62,759 nucleotides of DNA from an uncultured Myxococcales bacterium (GTDB lineage Bacteria > Myxococcota_A > Polyangia > Polyangiales > Polyangiaceae). Under the pieces are notes generated by a model. That model saw nothing but the letters and a program-made list of their open reading frames with translations. It was not told the DNA's origin and searched no databases. The position numbers and the translations under genes are program-made. The DNA lies in the NCBI GenBank assembly GCA_937902985.1, contig CALFNG010000456.1:1-62759 (forward strand), written 5' to 3'. Positions 31,842-38,999 of this stretch are shown in pieces. Within the stretch, counting starts at the first letter, position 1. Each line of letters begins with the position of its first letter.

Positions 31842-32177
31842 TCAGGGGCGCCTCGACCAGCCGCCCGGCTCGTAGAAGTAGGTCCCTTCACGAATCGAGT
31901 AGCGCGGTGCCCGCCAGCTCGCGCCCGCCGGGGCGCTCTCCCAGTGACCGGGGATCCACGTGTACTGCATGCCGCTCCAGTGCCAGTAGCCGGCCACCCA
32001 GACGGACTGGGCATCGGGAGGCCCGGGGCGGGCCTCGCGCATCGGCTCGGGCGGGGGCCCGCTGACCGCGATTCCGCTCGCCGGGGCCGACACGCCCCCT
32101 TCGACGACGCAGCCGGCGGAGGCGGCGAGCACCGCAAACGCCAGCGCGAAGGCGGCCGTAGCGATTGCTTTCCCCAT
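31842..32177 (-). CDS. YXWGXW-repeat-type lipoprotein
   Basis: The 111-residue product has a lipoprotein signal (VLAASAGC, Cys 23) and then a short Pro-rich lead. The core WVAGYWHWSGMQYTWIPGHW has the aromatic repeat W-V-x-G-Y-W / W-I-P-G-H-W of YXWGXW proteins, continued by WRAPRYSIREGTYFYEPGGW. These small outer-membrane-associated lipoproteins are of unknown function. The ATG at 32177 is clear. Its stop TGA overlaps a CTG that may start the transglutaminase-like gene, which suggests an operon of lipoprotein, transglutaminase and MoxR ATPase. Confidence 0.8.
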   Translation of the reverse strand: MGKAIATAAFALAFAVLAASAGCVVEGGVSAPASGIAVSGPPPEPMREARPGPPDAQSVWVAGYWHWSGMQYTWIPGHWESAPAGASWRAPRYSIREGTYFYEPGGWSRRP

Positions 32178-32306
32178 ACCTCGCCCCGTCGGTCGTAACA
32201 GAGACCCTCGAATTTCCCCGCCTCAGACGCTAGCACACGAGAACGTGCACGCGAGCAAGCGGGCAGGCGGTTCCCCCATTGTTCGACGCGCGAGCCCGCG
32301 TACGCT

Positions 32307-32358
32307 CCAACGGACACCAACGGACACCAACGGACACCCACCGGGCACCCACCGGGCA
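32307..32358 (+). repeat. Two adjoining short tandem repeats in an intergenic region
   Basis: Three 10-base units of CCAACGGACA (32307-32336) run directly into two 11-base units of CCCACCGGGCA (32337-32358), just upstream of the pyrophosphorylase start. The two repeats look related (CCAACGGACA and CCACCGGGCA), as if one had diverged from the other. The remainder of 32178-32380 is a divergent promoter region with no gene. Confidence 0.75.
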
Positions 32359-32380
32359 CCCACGCTCGCCAGGGCGAATC

Positions 32381-33607
32381 ATGAGCAGTGAATCCGATCT
32401 GAGACGAGACCTCGCGAGGCTGGATCCAGCGCTCCGCAGCCGCCTCGACGCGGCCGGCTTCGATCCCGAGCGCCTCGTCGCGCTGGCCGCGGCTCTCTTC
32501 GCGCGCGCGCGAAGAGAGAGCGCCGGCGCTGCGGGTGGAGCTCACGCGGCGGCCGAGCGCAACGAACGCAATCGCGTGCGCGGAGTCGTGGAGGCACCGA
32601 GGCCCGGCGACGTGCGCGACGCGCCTGCTCCTGGGAGCGACGACTATGAACGCCTGTCGGCGCTCGGCGCGGCGGCCCTGAGGCGCGGCGAGCTCGCGTT
32701 CTGCGTGATGGCGGGTGGCATGGCCACGCGCATGGGCGGCGTCGTCAAGGCGCTCGTCGAGGCCTTCGATGGCCGGACGTTCCTCGAGCTCCGGCTGAAC
32801 GAAAACGCGTACTGGTCGCGCCACTCGCAGTCCAGCGTGCCGCTCTGGCTCATGACGAGTGACGCCACCGACGCGCCGATCCGGCAGGAGCTCGCGAAGC
32901 TGGGCGCGCCGCCCCATGTCGCCACCTTCGGCCAGGACCTTGGCTTGCGACTCACCCAGGAGGGCTGCCTCTTCATCGGCGACGACGGTCAGCCGAGCAC
33001 GTATGCGCCCGGCCACGGCGACCTGCCCGACGCGCTCCGGCGCTCGGGGCTCCTGGCGTCGTTCGTCGAGCGCGGCGGCAAGTACGTCTGGATCGCGAAC
33101 CTCGACAACCTCGGCGCGTCGGTCGACGAGGCGCTCCTCGGCGCGTTCGTCGAGCAAAGCGCGGACGTCCTCGTCGAGGTGGCGCCCAAGGCCGAGGGCG
33201 ATCGCGGGGGCATTCCCGCGTGGGCCGACGCGGAGGGTCCCGACGGGCGGACGACCCGCCGCCTGCAAGTGCTCGAAGAGTTCCGCTTGCCGCCGGGCTT
33301 CGACGCGAACGCGGTTCGCGTGTTCAACACGAACACGTTCCTCGTGCGGGCCGAGCCGCTCCTCCGGGCGAACGTGCGTTATTCGTGGTTCGAAGTGGAG
33401 AAGAAGGTGGGGTCGCGCGTCGCGGTCCAGTTCGAGCGGCTGCTCCAGGAGCTCACCGCGGCCTTGCCCGCCGTGTACGCGCGCGTGCCCCGCGACGGCG
33501 TCGTGTCGCGGTTCCTGCCGGTGAAAGACTTCGACGAGCTCGCGCGCCGTCGCGACGACATCCGCGCCGTGGCCCAGGCGCGTGGCATGATTCCGGCGAA
33601 GCCATGA
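32381..33607 (+). CDS. UDP-sugar pyrophosphorylase (UTP--hexose-1-phosphate uridylyltransferase family)
   Basis: The 408-residue cytoplasmic nucleotidyltransferase is of the eukaryotic-type UDPGP fold: the nucleotide-binding loop CVMAGGMATRMGGVVKALVE, the sugar-binding stretch SVPLWLMTSDAT, HGDLPDALRRSG, the metal-ligand region YVWIANLDNLGA, VFNTNTFLV, and the C-terminal FLPVKDFDEL. It should make a UDP-sugar such as UDP-glucose or UDP-N-acetylhexosamine from UTP and the sugar 1-phosphate; the exact sugar cannot be told. The ATG at 32381 is chosen; the open frame from 32279 crosses the tandem repeats. Its stop overlaps the next start (ATGA), coupling it to a flavin reductase with no evident metabolic link. 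Confidence 0.85.
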   Translation: MSSESDLRRDLARLDPALRSRLDAAGFDPERLVALAAALFARARRESAGAAGGAHAAAERNERNRVRGVVEAPRPGDVRDAPAPGSDDYERLSALGAAALRRGELAFCVMAGGMATRMGGVVKALVEAFDGRTFLELRLNENAYWSRHSQSSVPLWLMTSDATDAPIRQELAKLGAPPHVATFGQDLGLRLTQEGCLFIGDDGQPSTYAPGHGDLPDALRRSGLLASFVERGGKYVWIANLDNLGASVDEALLGAFVEQSADVLVEVAPKAEGDRGGIPAWADAEGPDGRTTRRLQVLEEFRLPPGFDANAVRVFNTNTFLVRAEPLLRANVRYSWFEVEKKVGSRVAVQFERLLQELTAALPAVYARVPRDGVVSRFLPVKDFDELARRRDDIRAVAQARGMIPAKP

Positions 33608-34134
33608 TCGAATCGATCTCCAGCGCCGAGTTCCGTCTCGCCCTGTCGCATTTCGCGAGCGGCGTCACCATCGTGACCGCCGACGGGCCTGGGGGCCGCG
33701 TCGGCTTCACGGCCACGGGGTTCACGTCGCTCTCGCTCGATCCGCCGCTCGTCCTCGTCTGCGTCTCGAAGACCGCGAGCGCCTACGACGGCGTCATCAA
33801 TGCGGACCACTTCGCGGTGAACGTGCTCGCCGAATCCCAGCGTTGGATCGCCGAACAGTTCGCACGGTCCGGCGTCGATCGTTTCCAGGACGCGCCCGTT
33901 CGCGACGCGACCCGCGTGAGCGCTCCCCTGATCGACGCGGCGCTGGTGCACCTCGAGTGCATGAAGCACAAGGTGTACGACGAGGGAGACCACACCATTC
34001 TCGTCGGTCGGGTCGTCGCGTCGTCGACCGGCTCCGGCCCGCCGCTCCTCCACTTTGCTCGCCGCTTCGGCGCCTTCGTCACCGAGACCGCACGCGACCT
34101 CGGCGTTGGCCGCCCAGCCCGCGGAGAGGAATGA
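33604..34134 (+). CDS. Flavin reductase family protein
   Basis: The 176-residue cytoplasmic protein has the split-barrel flavin reductase-like (HpaC/DIM6-NTAB) fold: FRLALSHFASGVTIVTADGP, FTATGFTSLSLDPPLVLVCV, HFAVNVLAESQRWIAEQFA and HTILVGRVVASS. It should reduce FMN with NAD(P)H, supplying FMNH2 to a monooxygenase partner, though none is next to it. The ATG at 33604 overlaps the stop of the pyrophosphorylase. The 37-base gap after its stop leads to the convergent symporter gene. Confidence 0.87.
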   Translation: MIESISSAEFRLALSHFASGVTIVTADGPGGRVGFTATGFTSLSLDPPLVLVCVSKTASAYDGVINADHFAVNVLAESQRWIAEQFARSGVDRFQDAPVRDATRVSAPLIDAALVHLECMKHKVYDEGDHTILVGRVVASSTGSGPPLLHFARRFGAFVTETARDLGVGRPARGEE

Positions 34135-34171
34135 ACAGCCGTCTTCCCGCCTTCCTGTTCAAATCTCGGAT

Positions 34172-35788
34172 CTAGACCTCGCCGTAGTCCTGGGGGGCGG
34201 TGGCGTCTTGGCCGGGTTCGACGCCGGTGGCGTTGAGGGCGAGGCTGGCGGCGGCCGCCACGGCGAGGTTGACGATGAGCGCCCAGAGGGCGGCGTACCC
34301 GGGGATCGTCGTTTCGCCCAGGTGCAGCGGATAGACGGTGCCCTTGAACTGGAGCTCTGCGGCCATCCACGTCCCGATGGCCATGCCGGCTGCCCAGCCG
34401 GCCAGCAGGCCCCACCGGTGGAGCCACCGGGTGTAGAGGCCCAGCACGATCGCAGGCAACGTTTGCAGGATCCACACGCCGCCGAGGAGTTGCAGCTGGA
34501 TGGCGTATTTCTGAGGGACGAACACGATGAACGCGAGGGCGCCGAACTTGACGACGAGCGACACGATCTTGGCGACGGTCGACTCTTCGCGTCCGCTGCA
34601 CGTCGGCCGGAAGTACTCGCGGTAGATGTTGCGCGTGAAGAGGTTGGCCGAGGCGATCGACATGATCGCCGCGGGTACGAGCGCGCCGATCGCAATCGCC
34701 GCGAACGCGAAGCCGACGAACCAGGGCGGGAACGCGTCGAGGAAGAGCGCGGGGACGGCGAAGTTCGCCCCGTACCGCTTGAAGCCCGCCACGTAGGCAG
34801 GGTTCTTGTCGACCCCGGCGGCGAGGGCCATGTACCCGAGCGCCGCGATGAGCGCGAGGAGGAGCGAGTAGGCCGGCAGCATCGCCGTGTTGCGCCGGAT
34901 GACGTTCCGGTTGCTCGAGCTCAGGACACCCGTCATCGAGTGCGGATAGAGAAAGAGCGCGAGCGCGGAGCCGAGGGCGAGCGACGGGTACGCCGTGTAC
35001 TGGCCGAAGTCGCTCCCCTTGGGCGCGGTGAGCAGGAGCTTCTGCGGCGGCACCGCGTCGAAGATCTTTCCGTAGCCTCCGAGCTTGATCGGGATGACGA
35101 CGACCGCCGCGATGACCGTGACGTAGATGATCGCGTCCTTGACCACCGCGATGAGCGCGGGAGCGCGGAGGCCGCTCTGCCACGTGTACGCCGCCAGGAT
35201 GACGAACGCGACGACGAGCGGCAGGTCGGCGAGCATCCCGTGGCCTTCGATGCCCATGGCCCCGAGCACCACCTGGATGCCCACGAGCTGCAGCCCGATG
35301 TAGGGCATGGTCGCGAGGATGCCCGTCACGGCGATCGCGAGCGCCAGCGCTCCGCTGCCGAAGCGGCCGCGCACGAAATCGGCGCCGGTGATGTAGCCGT
35401 GCTTGTGCGTCACGCTCCAGAGGCGCGGCATCACGACGAGCACGAAGGGGTAGGTGATGACCGTGTACGGCAACGCGAAGAAGCCGAGCGCGCCCGCGCC
35501 GAACACGAGCGCGGGAACGGCCATGAACGTGTAGGCCGTGTAGAGATCGCCGCCGAGCAAGAACCACGTGACGAGCGTTCCGAAGCGCCGGCCCCCGAGC
35601 CCCCACTCGTGCAGCTCGTCGAGGTTCCCTTGCCGCCATCGCGAGGCCACGAAGCCGAGGCCCGTGACCAGCGCGAAGAGCGCGAAGAAGACGGTCAGGG
35701 TGGCGGGCGAGGCAAGCGAACCCGCGGAGGCAGGCGCGGAGACGCCGGAGAGGCCGGAGAGAAGGACCGTGGGCGTCGATCCGTTCAT
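34172..35788 (-). CDS. Sodium:solute symporter family protein
   Basis: The 538-residue membrane protein has about 13 helices and the SSS family features: GGRRFGTLVTWFLLGGDLYTAYTFM at helices 1-2, YTVITYPFVLVVMPRLW, and the conserved IMSIASANLFTRNIYREYFRP. It resembles the monocarboxylate (pyruvate/lactate/acetate) branch. Uptake should be driven by sodium at the inner membrane. It overlaps the DUF3311 gene by four bases (ATGA), a standing arrangement for this branch, so the start at 35788 is firm; the frame open to 35926 is an overlap with that partner gene. Confidence 0.88.
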   Translation of the reverse strand: MNGSTPTVLLSGLSGVSAPASAGSLASPATLTVFFALFALVTGLGFVASRWRQGNLDELHEWGLGGRRFGTLVTWFLLGGDLYTAYTFMAVPALVFGAGALGFFALPYTVITYPFVLVVMPRLWSVTHKHGYITGADFVRGRFGSGALALAIAVTGILATMPYIGLQLVGIQVVLGAMGIEGHGMLADLPLVVAFVILAAYTWQSGLRAPALIAVVKDAIIYVTVIAAVVVIPIKLGGYGKIFDAVPPQKLLLTAPKGSDFGQYTAYPSLALGSALALFLYPHSMTGVLSSSNRNVIRRNTAMLPAYSLLLALIAALGYMALAAGVDKNPAYVAGFKRYGANFAVPALFLDAFPPWFVGFAFAAIAIGALVPAAIMSIASANLFTRNIYREYFRPTCSGREESTVAKIVSLVVKFGALAFIVFVPQKYAIQLQLLGGVWILQTLPAIVLGLYTRWLHRWGLLAGWAAGMAIGTWMAAELQFKGTVYPLHLGETTIPGYAALWALIVNLAVAAAASLALNATGVEPGQDATAPQDYGEV

Positions 35789-36114
35789 CGCTCGGCGTCG
35801 TTGCGGGTGGCGAAGTAAACGACCGCGGTCAAGACCGCGCTCACCCCGATCCACACGAACTGGTACCAGTAGAAGAACGGAATCGAGCCCGCCCGCGGCT
35901 CGACGCGATTGTAGAGCGGCACCCACAGCATGCCCACGAAGGGCGCGAGGAGAAGCACGTACCAGCCGCGCGAGCCGCGCGTACGCCGGCCCGCGTCATA
36001 GCGGGCGGGGGGATCCGTCGCGGCGTTGCGGCGCTTGTGGTCATCGGCGCCATCATCGCCATCATCACCATCATGGCCATCACGACCATCATGAGGTCCG
36101 CTCTCTGTAGACAT
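35785..36114 (-). CDS. DUF3311 membrane protein, symporter partner
   Basis: The 109-residue protein has a hydrophilic, highly acidic N-terminus with GRDGHDGDDGDDG and then two helices: WYVLLLAPFVGMLWVPLYNR and FFYWYQFVWIGVSAVLTAVVYF. This is the DUF3311 small membrane protein that accompanies sodium:solute symporters of the monocarboxylate type, as a presumed accessory subunit. It precedes and overlaps the symporter start by four bases. The acidic repeat comes from GAT/GGC triplets and is longer than expected for the family; its role is unknown. It is divergent from the first bactofilin. Confidence 0.82.
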   Translation of the reverse strand: MSTESGPHDGRDGHDGDDGDDGADDHKRRNAATDPPARYDAGRRTRGSRGWYVLLLAPFVGMLWVPLYNRVEPRAGSIPFFYWYQFVWIGVSAVLTAVVYFATRNDAER

Positions 36115-36195
36115 CGACGGGGCGCAGTCTACGGCAAGACGGCGTCGGGTGGTGACACGCCGGACGGCCTGTACTAGCTTCGCGCGCCAGACCTC

Positions 36196-36627
36196 ATGGC
36201 CCAGACACGCACAGCCACGGGTGCACGCGATGCATCCGATGCCCGCATCGGCAGCGCGGCCCGCGTTCGCGGCCGCATCCAGGGCCAAGGCAACCTCCTC
36301 GTCGAAGGACACGTCGAGGGCAACGTGACGCTCCGGGGCGATCTCACGATCGCCGAGGGCGCGACCGTCACGAGCGAAGCGATCTCCGCCCAGGCGGTCC
36401 ACATCGCCGGTTCGCTCGAGGGCAACGTGACCGCGAGCGGCGCCGTCCGTCTGGCGTCCGGCGCGCGGGTGCGGGGCGATCTCCAGGGCAGCTCCATCGT
36501 GATTGACGACGGGGCGCGCTTCTCGGGCAAGCTCGATTGCGAGTTCGATCTGCCGCCGGAGCTCGGTGGCGCTTCGCAGGGTGAGGCGCGCGGCCGCGCT
36601 TCGAACGTAAGCGGCGCCCGGCGCTGA
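36196..36627 (+). CDS. Bactofilin 1
   Basis: The 143-residue bactofilin polymerises into cytoplasmic filaments used as scaffolds near the membrane. It shows the right-handed beta-helix repeat of about 20 residues: GRIQGQGNLLVEGHVEGNV, LRGDLTIAEGATV, SAQAVHIAGSLEGNVTASG, ASGARVRGDLQGSSIVIDDG, with Gly-rich turns. Short disordered ends flank the domain. It is the first of three tandem bactofilin genes (15-base gap to the second), likely one operon. The ATG at 36196 fits. Confidence 0.88.
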   Translation: MAQTRTATGARDASDARIGSAARVRGRIQGQGNLLVEGHVEGNVTLRGDLTIAEGATVTSEAISAQAVHIAGSLEGNVTASGAVRLASGARVRGDLQGSSIVIDDGARFSGKLDCEFDLPPELGGASQGEARGRASNVSGARR

Positions 36628-36642
36628 AAAACGGAGAGATCC

Positions 36643-36957
36643 ATGGCGAGCACGGTCATCGGGGCGGGCATCACGATCGAAGGAGAGATCGCGACCGACG
36701 AAGACATCGTCGTCGCGGGCACGGTGCGCGGAAAGCTGACGGCCAAGGACAGCGTCACGATCGAGCACGGCGCGACGGTCGAGGCCGACGTGGTGGGCGG
36801 GTCGCTCGTCGTCGGTGGCGCCCTGACCGGAAACGTGACGGCGCAAGAGCGCGTCGATCTCCAGTCGGGCGCTCGCGTCATCGGCAACGTGAAGGCCGCG
36901 CGCGTCACGATCGCCGACGGTGCCCAGTTCAAGGGCAGCGTCGACATGGACGTGTGA
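36643..36957 (+). CDS. Bactofilin 2
   Basis: The 104-residue bactofilin is little more than the beta-helix core: TVIGAGITIEGEIATDEDIV, AGTVRGKLTAKDSVTIEHGA, GGSLVVGGALTGNVTAQERV, ending FKGSVDMDV. Lack of terminal tails suggests it forms the core filament, with the tailed homologues adding contacts. Its start has a GGAGAG ribosome-binding site; the stop overlaps the GTG of the third bactofilin. Confidence 0.88.
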   Translation: MASTVIGAGITIEGEIATDEDIVVAGTVRGKLTAKDSVTIEHGATVEADVVGGSLVVGGALTGNVTAQERVDLQSGARVIGNVKAARVTIADGAQFKGSVDMDV

Positions 36958-37556
36958 GCATGCCGTCCAACATGTCCAGCGTGACGGTGATTGGCAGAAC
37001 GACCCGGATTCACGGTCGGGTCACGGGCGCCGTCGACCTCGAAGTTCAGGGCTACGTCGAGGGCGAGATCGCCGTCGGCGGCGACGTGACGGTCGACACG
37101 CAAGGCCTCGTCGGCGCCAGCGTTCGCGGGCGGAACCTGCTCGTGCGCGGGGCCGTGCGAGGAGATCTCGTGGGCGACGAGTCGGTTCTCCTCGAGGCGG
37201 GCGCCCGCGTCGTGGGAGACGTGCGCGCACCCCGCGTCGCGATCGCGCCGGGCGCGCTCTTGCGCGGCTACGTGCAGACGGGAGACGTCGAGGCGACCAC
37301 GCCTCGCGCCTCGCGAACCCAGGCCGCCGCCCGTCCGGTCGTCGTGCAGCCGGTGGCGCGCGCGGCTCAGCCGATCCAGCGAGCGGCCGCGGTTCCGGTC
37401 GCAACGCCGGCGCGGGCCCAGCCGGTGCCGGTCGCGGTAGCTCCGAAGCCGGCGCCGAAGGCCCAGGTCGTCGCGGCTTCACGCCGTCCGCCGCCCCCCG
37501 TCGTACCCGCGTTGCGGAGCGCGAAGGGTCAGATCGCGAAGAAGAAGGAGCGCTGA
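36954..37556 (+). CDS. Bactofilin 3 with long basic C-terminal tail
   Basis: A 200-residue protein: the beta-helix bactofilin core (VTVIGRTTRIHGRVTGAVDL, LVRGAVRGDLVGDESV) occupies about residues 10-115, then a Pro/Ala/Val/Gln-rich tail ends in a basic cluster (SAKGQIAKKKER). The tail is unlike the other two copies and could bind DNA, membrane or ParA-like partners. The GTG start at 36954 overlaps the upstream stop (GTGA); ATG at 36960 is an alternative. It is followed after 3 bases by pyrE. In Myxococcus xanthus, linked bactofilin genes organise ParAB and the chromosome; that role here is inference. Confidence 0.85.
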   Translation: MSMPSNMSSVTVIGRTTRIHGRVTGAVDLEVQGYVEGEIAVGGDVTVDTQGLVGASVRGRNLLVRGAVRGDLVGDESVLLEAGARVVGDVRAPRVAIAPGALLRGYVQTGDVEATTPRASRTQAAARPVVVQPVARAAQPIQRAAAVPVATPARAQPVPVAVAPKPAPKAQVVAASRRPPPPVVPALRSAKGQIAKKKER

Positions 37557-37559
37557 CCC

Positions 37560-38120
37560 GTGGCCGGCAGCGCCGCGCGCGCGCGGCTCTTCGAGCTCTT
37601 GCGGACGCGGTCGTTCGAGCGCAAGCGCGTGATCCTCGCCTCGGGGCGCGAGAGCGATTTCTTCATCGACTGCAAGCAAGCCGTGCTCACCGCCGAGGGC
37701 CACGCCCTCGTCGGCGAGGCGATGCTCGACGCGCTCGCGCAGCTGCCCGCCTGCGACGCCGTCGCCGGCGTGGAGCTCGGGGGCTGCCCGCTCGCGAGCG
37801 CCGTCGCGCTGACGAGCTTCCAGCGGGGCACCCCGCTCGACGCCGTCTATGTCCGGAAAGACGCGAAAGACCACGGCTCGCGGCGAACGCTCGAGGGCAA
37901 CACGCGCCTCGCAGCGGGGGCGCGCGTCGCCATTCTCGAAGACGTCGTGACCACCGGCGGGTCGACCCTGAAGGCTGCCACGAAGCTTCGGGATGCGCAC
38001 TACATCGTCGCCGGGGTGGTCGCCCTGGTCGACCGGCTCGAGGGGGGGCGTGAGGCGATCGAGAACGCCGGGCTCAAGCTCGAGGCGCTCTACACGCGTG
38101 CGGACTTCATCCCGGCCTGA
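37560..38120 (+). CDS. pyrE: Orotate phosphoribosyltransferase
   Basis: Converts orotate and PRPP to orotidine 5'-phosphate in pyrimidine synthesis, cytoplasmic. The 186-residue product shows FELLRTRSFERKRVILASGRESDFFIDC, GVELGGCPLASAVAL, YVRKDAKDHGSRR, and the PRPP-binding motif VAILEDVVTTGGSTLKA. Length is normal for the bacterial enzyme. The start is a GTG three bases after the bactofilin stop. Close spacing suggests co-transcription with the bactofilins and with ppsR 18 bases downstream. Confidence 0.92.
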   Translation: MAGSAARARLFELLRTRSFERKRVILASGRESDFFIDCKQAVLTAEGHALVGEAMLDALAQLPACDAVAGVELGGCPLASAVALTSFQRGTPLDAVYVRKDAKDHGSRRTLEGNTRLAAGARVAILEDVVTTGGSTLKAATKLRDAHYIVAGVVALVDRLEGGREAIENAGLKLEALYTRADFIPA

Positions 38121-38138
38121 AGAGCGCTATGCTTACGC

Positions 38139-38993
38139 GTGGAGCTTGGCTTGGAGACTCGACGCATCGAAATCCTCAGCGACTCGACGGGTGAGACGGC
38201 CGAGAAGGTCGTTCGCGCCGCGATGTTGCAGTTCCCGCACTCGGGAGCGCACATCCGGCTCCACACGCGGGTGCGCACCCGCGAGGCGGCCCGTCCGATC
38301 CTCGAGAACGCGGCCAGGGAGGGGGCGCTCGTCGTCTTCACCGTCGTCAGCCCCGAGATCCGCGAATACATCCACTCGGCCAGCTACGAGCTGAAGGTCG
38401 AGGCGCTCGACCTCATCGGGTCGCTCATCGGCAAGATCTCCACGTTCCTCGACCGGCAGCCGATCAACACGCCGAGCGGCATGCTCCCGCTCACCGAGGA
38501 GTATTTCCGCCGCATCGAGGCGGTCGAGTTCGCGGTGAAGAGCGACGACGGCAAGGAGCCGCGCAACTTTCGCAAGGCGGATCTCGTTCTCTGCGGCGTG
38601 AGCCGTACCAGCAAGACGCCTCTGTCGACGCTGCTCGCGCAGCGCGGGCTCAAGGTCGCCAACCAGCCCATCGTCCTCGGCGCCGCGTTGCCCGCGGAGC
38701 TCGACGAGGCGCCCCAGGATCGGGTGGTCGGGCTGGTCATCGAGCTCGATCAGCTCGTCGAGATCCGGAAGGCTCGATTGAAGCAGCTCGGGATGCCGAT
38801 GGACGCGAGCTATGGCCTGCGCGAACAGGTGAAGCAGGAGCTCGACTACGCGCGTCGCATCTTCCGCGATCACCCCGGCTGGCCGGTGATCGACGTGACG
38901 GGCCGCGCCATCGAAGAGACCGCGGTCATCATCCTCGAGTCGCTCAAGGAGCGAGACGAAGCCAACAAGAGCGCGCGGGCCGCGCTGGTGTAG
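38139..38993 (+). CDS. ppsR: Pyruvate phosphate dikinase/PEP synthase regulatory protein (DUF299)
   Basis: The 284-residue bifunctional kinase/pyrophosphorylase phosphorylates and dephosphorylates a Thr in PEP synthase or pyruvate phosphate dikinase, switching gluconeogenic flux. Family landmarks: RRIEILSDSTGETAEKVVRA at the start, the nucleotide-binding GVSRTSKTPLSTLLAQRGLK, and the closing WPVIDVTGRAIEETAVIILE. The start is a GTG at 38139 with no better ATG nearby. No target kinase gene lies in the window, so PEP synthase and PPDK cannot be distinguished. Confidence 0.9.
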   Translation: MELGLETRRIEILSDSTGETAEKVVRAAMLQFPHSGAHIRLHTRVRTREAARPILENAAREGALVVFTVVSPEIREYIHSASYELKVEALDLIGSLIGKISTFLDRQPINTPSGMLPLTEEYFRRIEAVEFAVKSDDGKEPRNFRKADLVLCGVSRTSKTPLSTLLAQRGLKVANQPIVLGAALPAELDEAPQDRVVGLVIELDQLVEIRKARLKQLGMPMDASYGLREQVKQELDYARRIFRDHPGWPVIDVTGRAIEETAVIILESLKERDEANKSARAALV

Positions 38994-38999
38994 GGGCCG

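Noticed and set aside
34055-35818. 587-codon plus-strand frame opposite the sodium:solute symporter
   Set aside because: Composition is charged and repetitive (Arg/Glu/Asp/His) with no motifs; the minus strand encodes a membrane transporter with clear family features.
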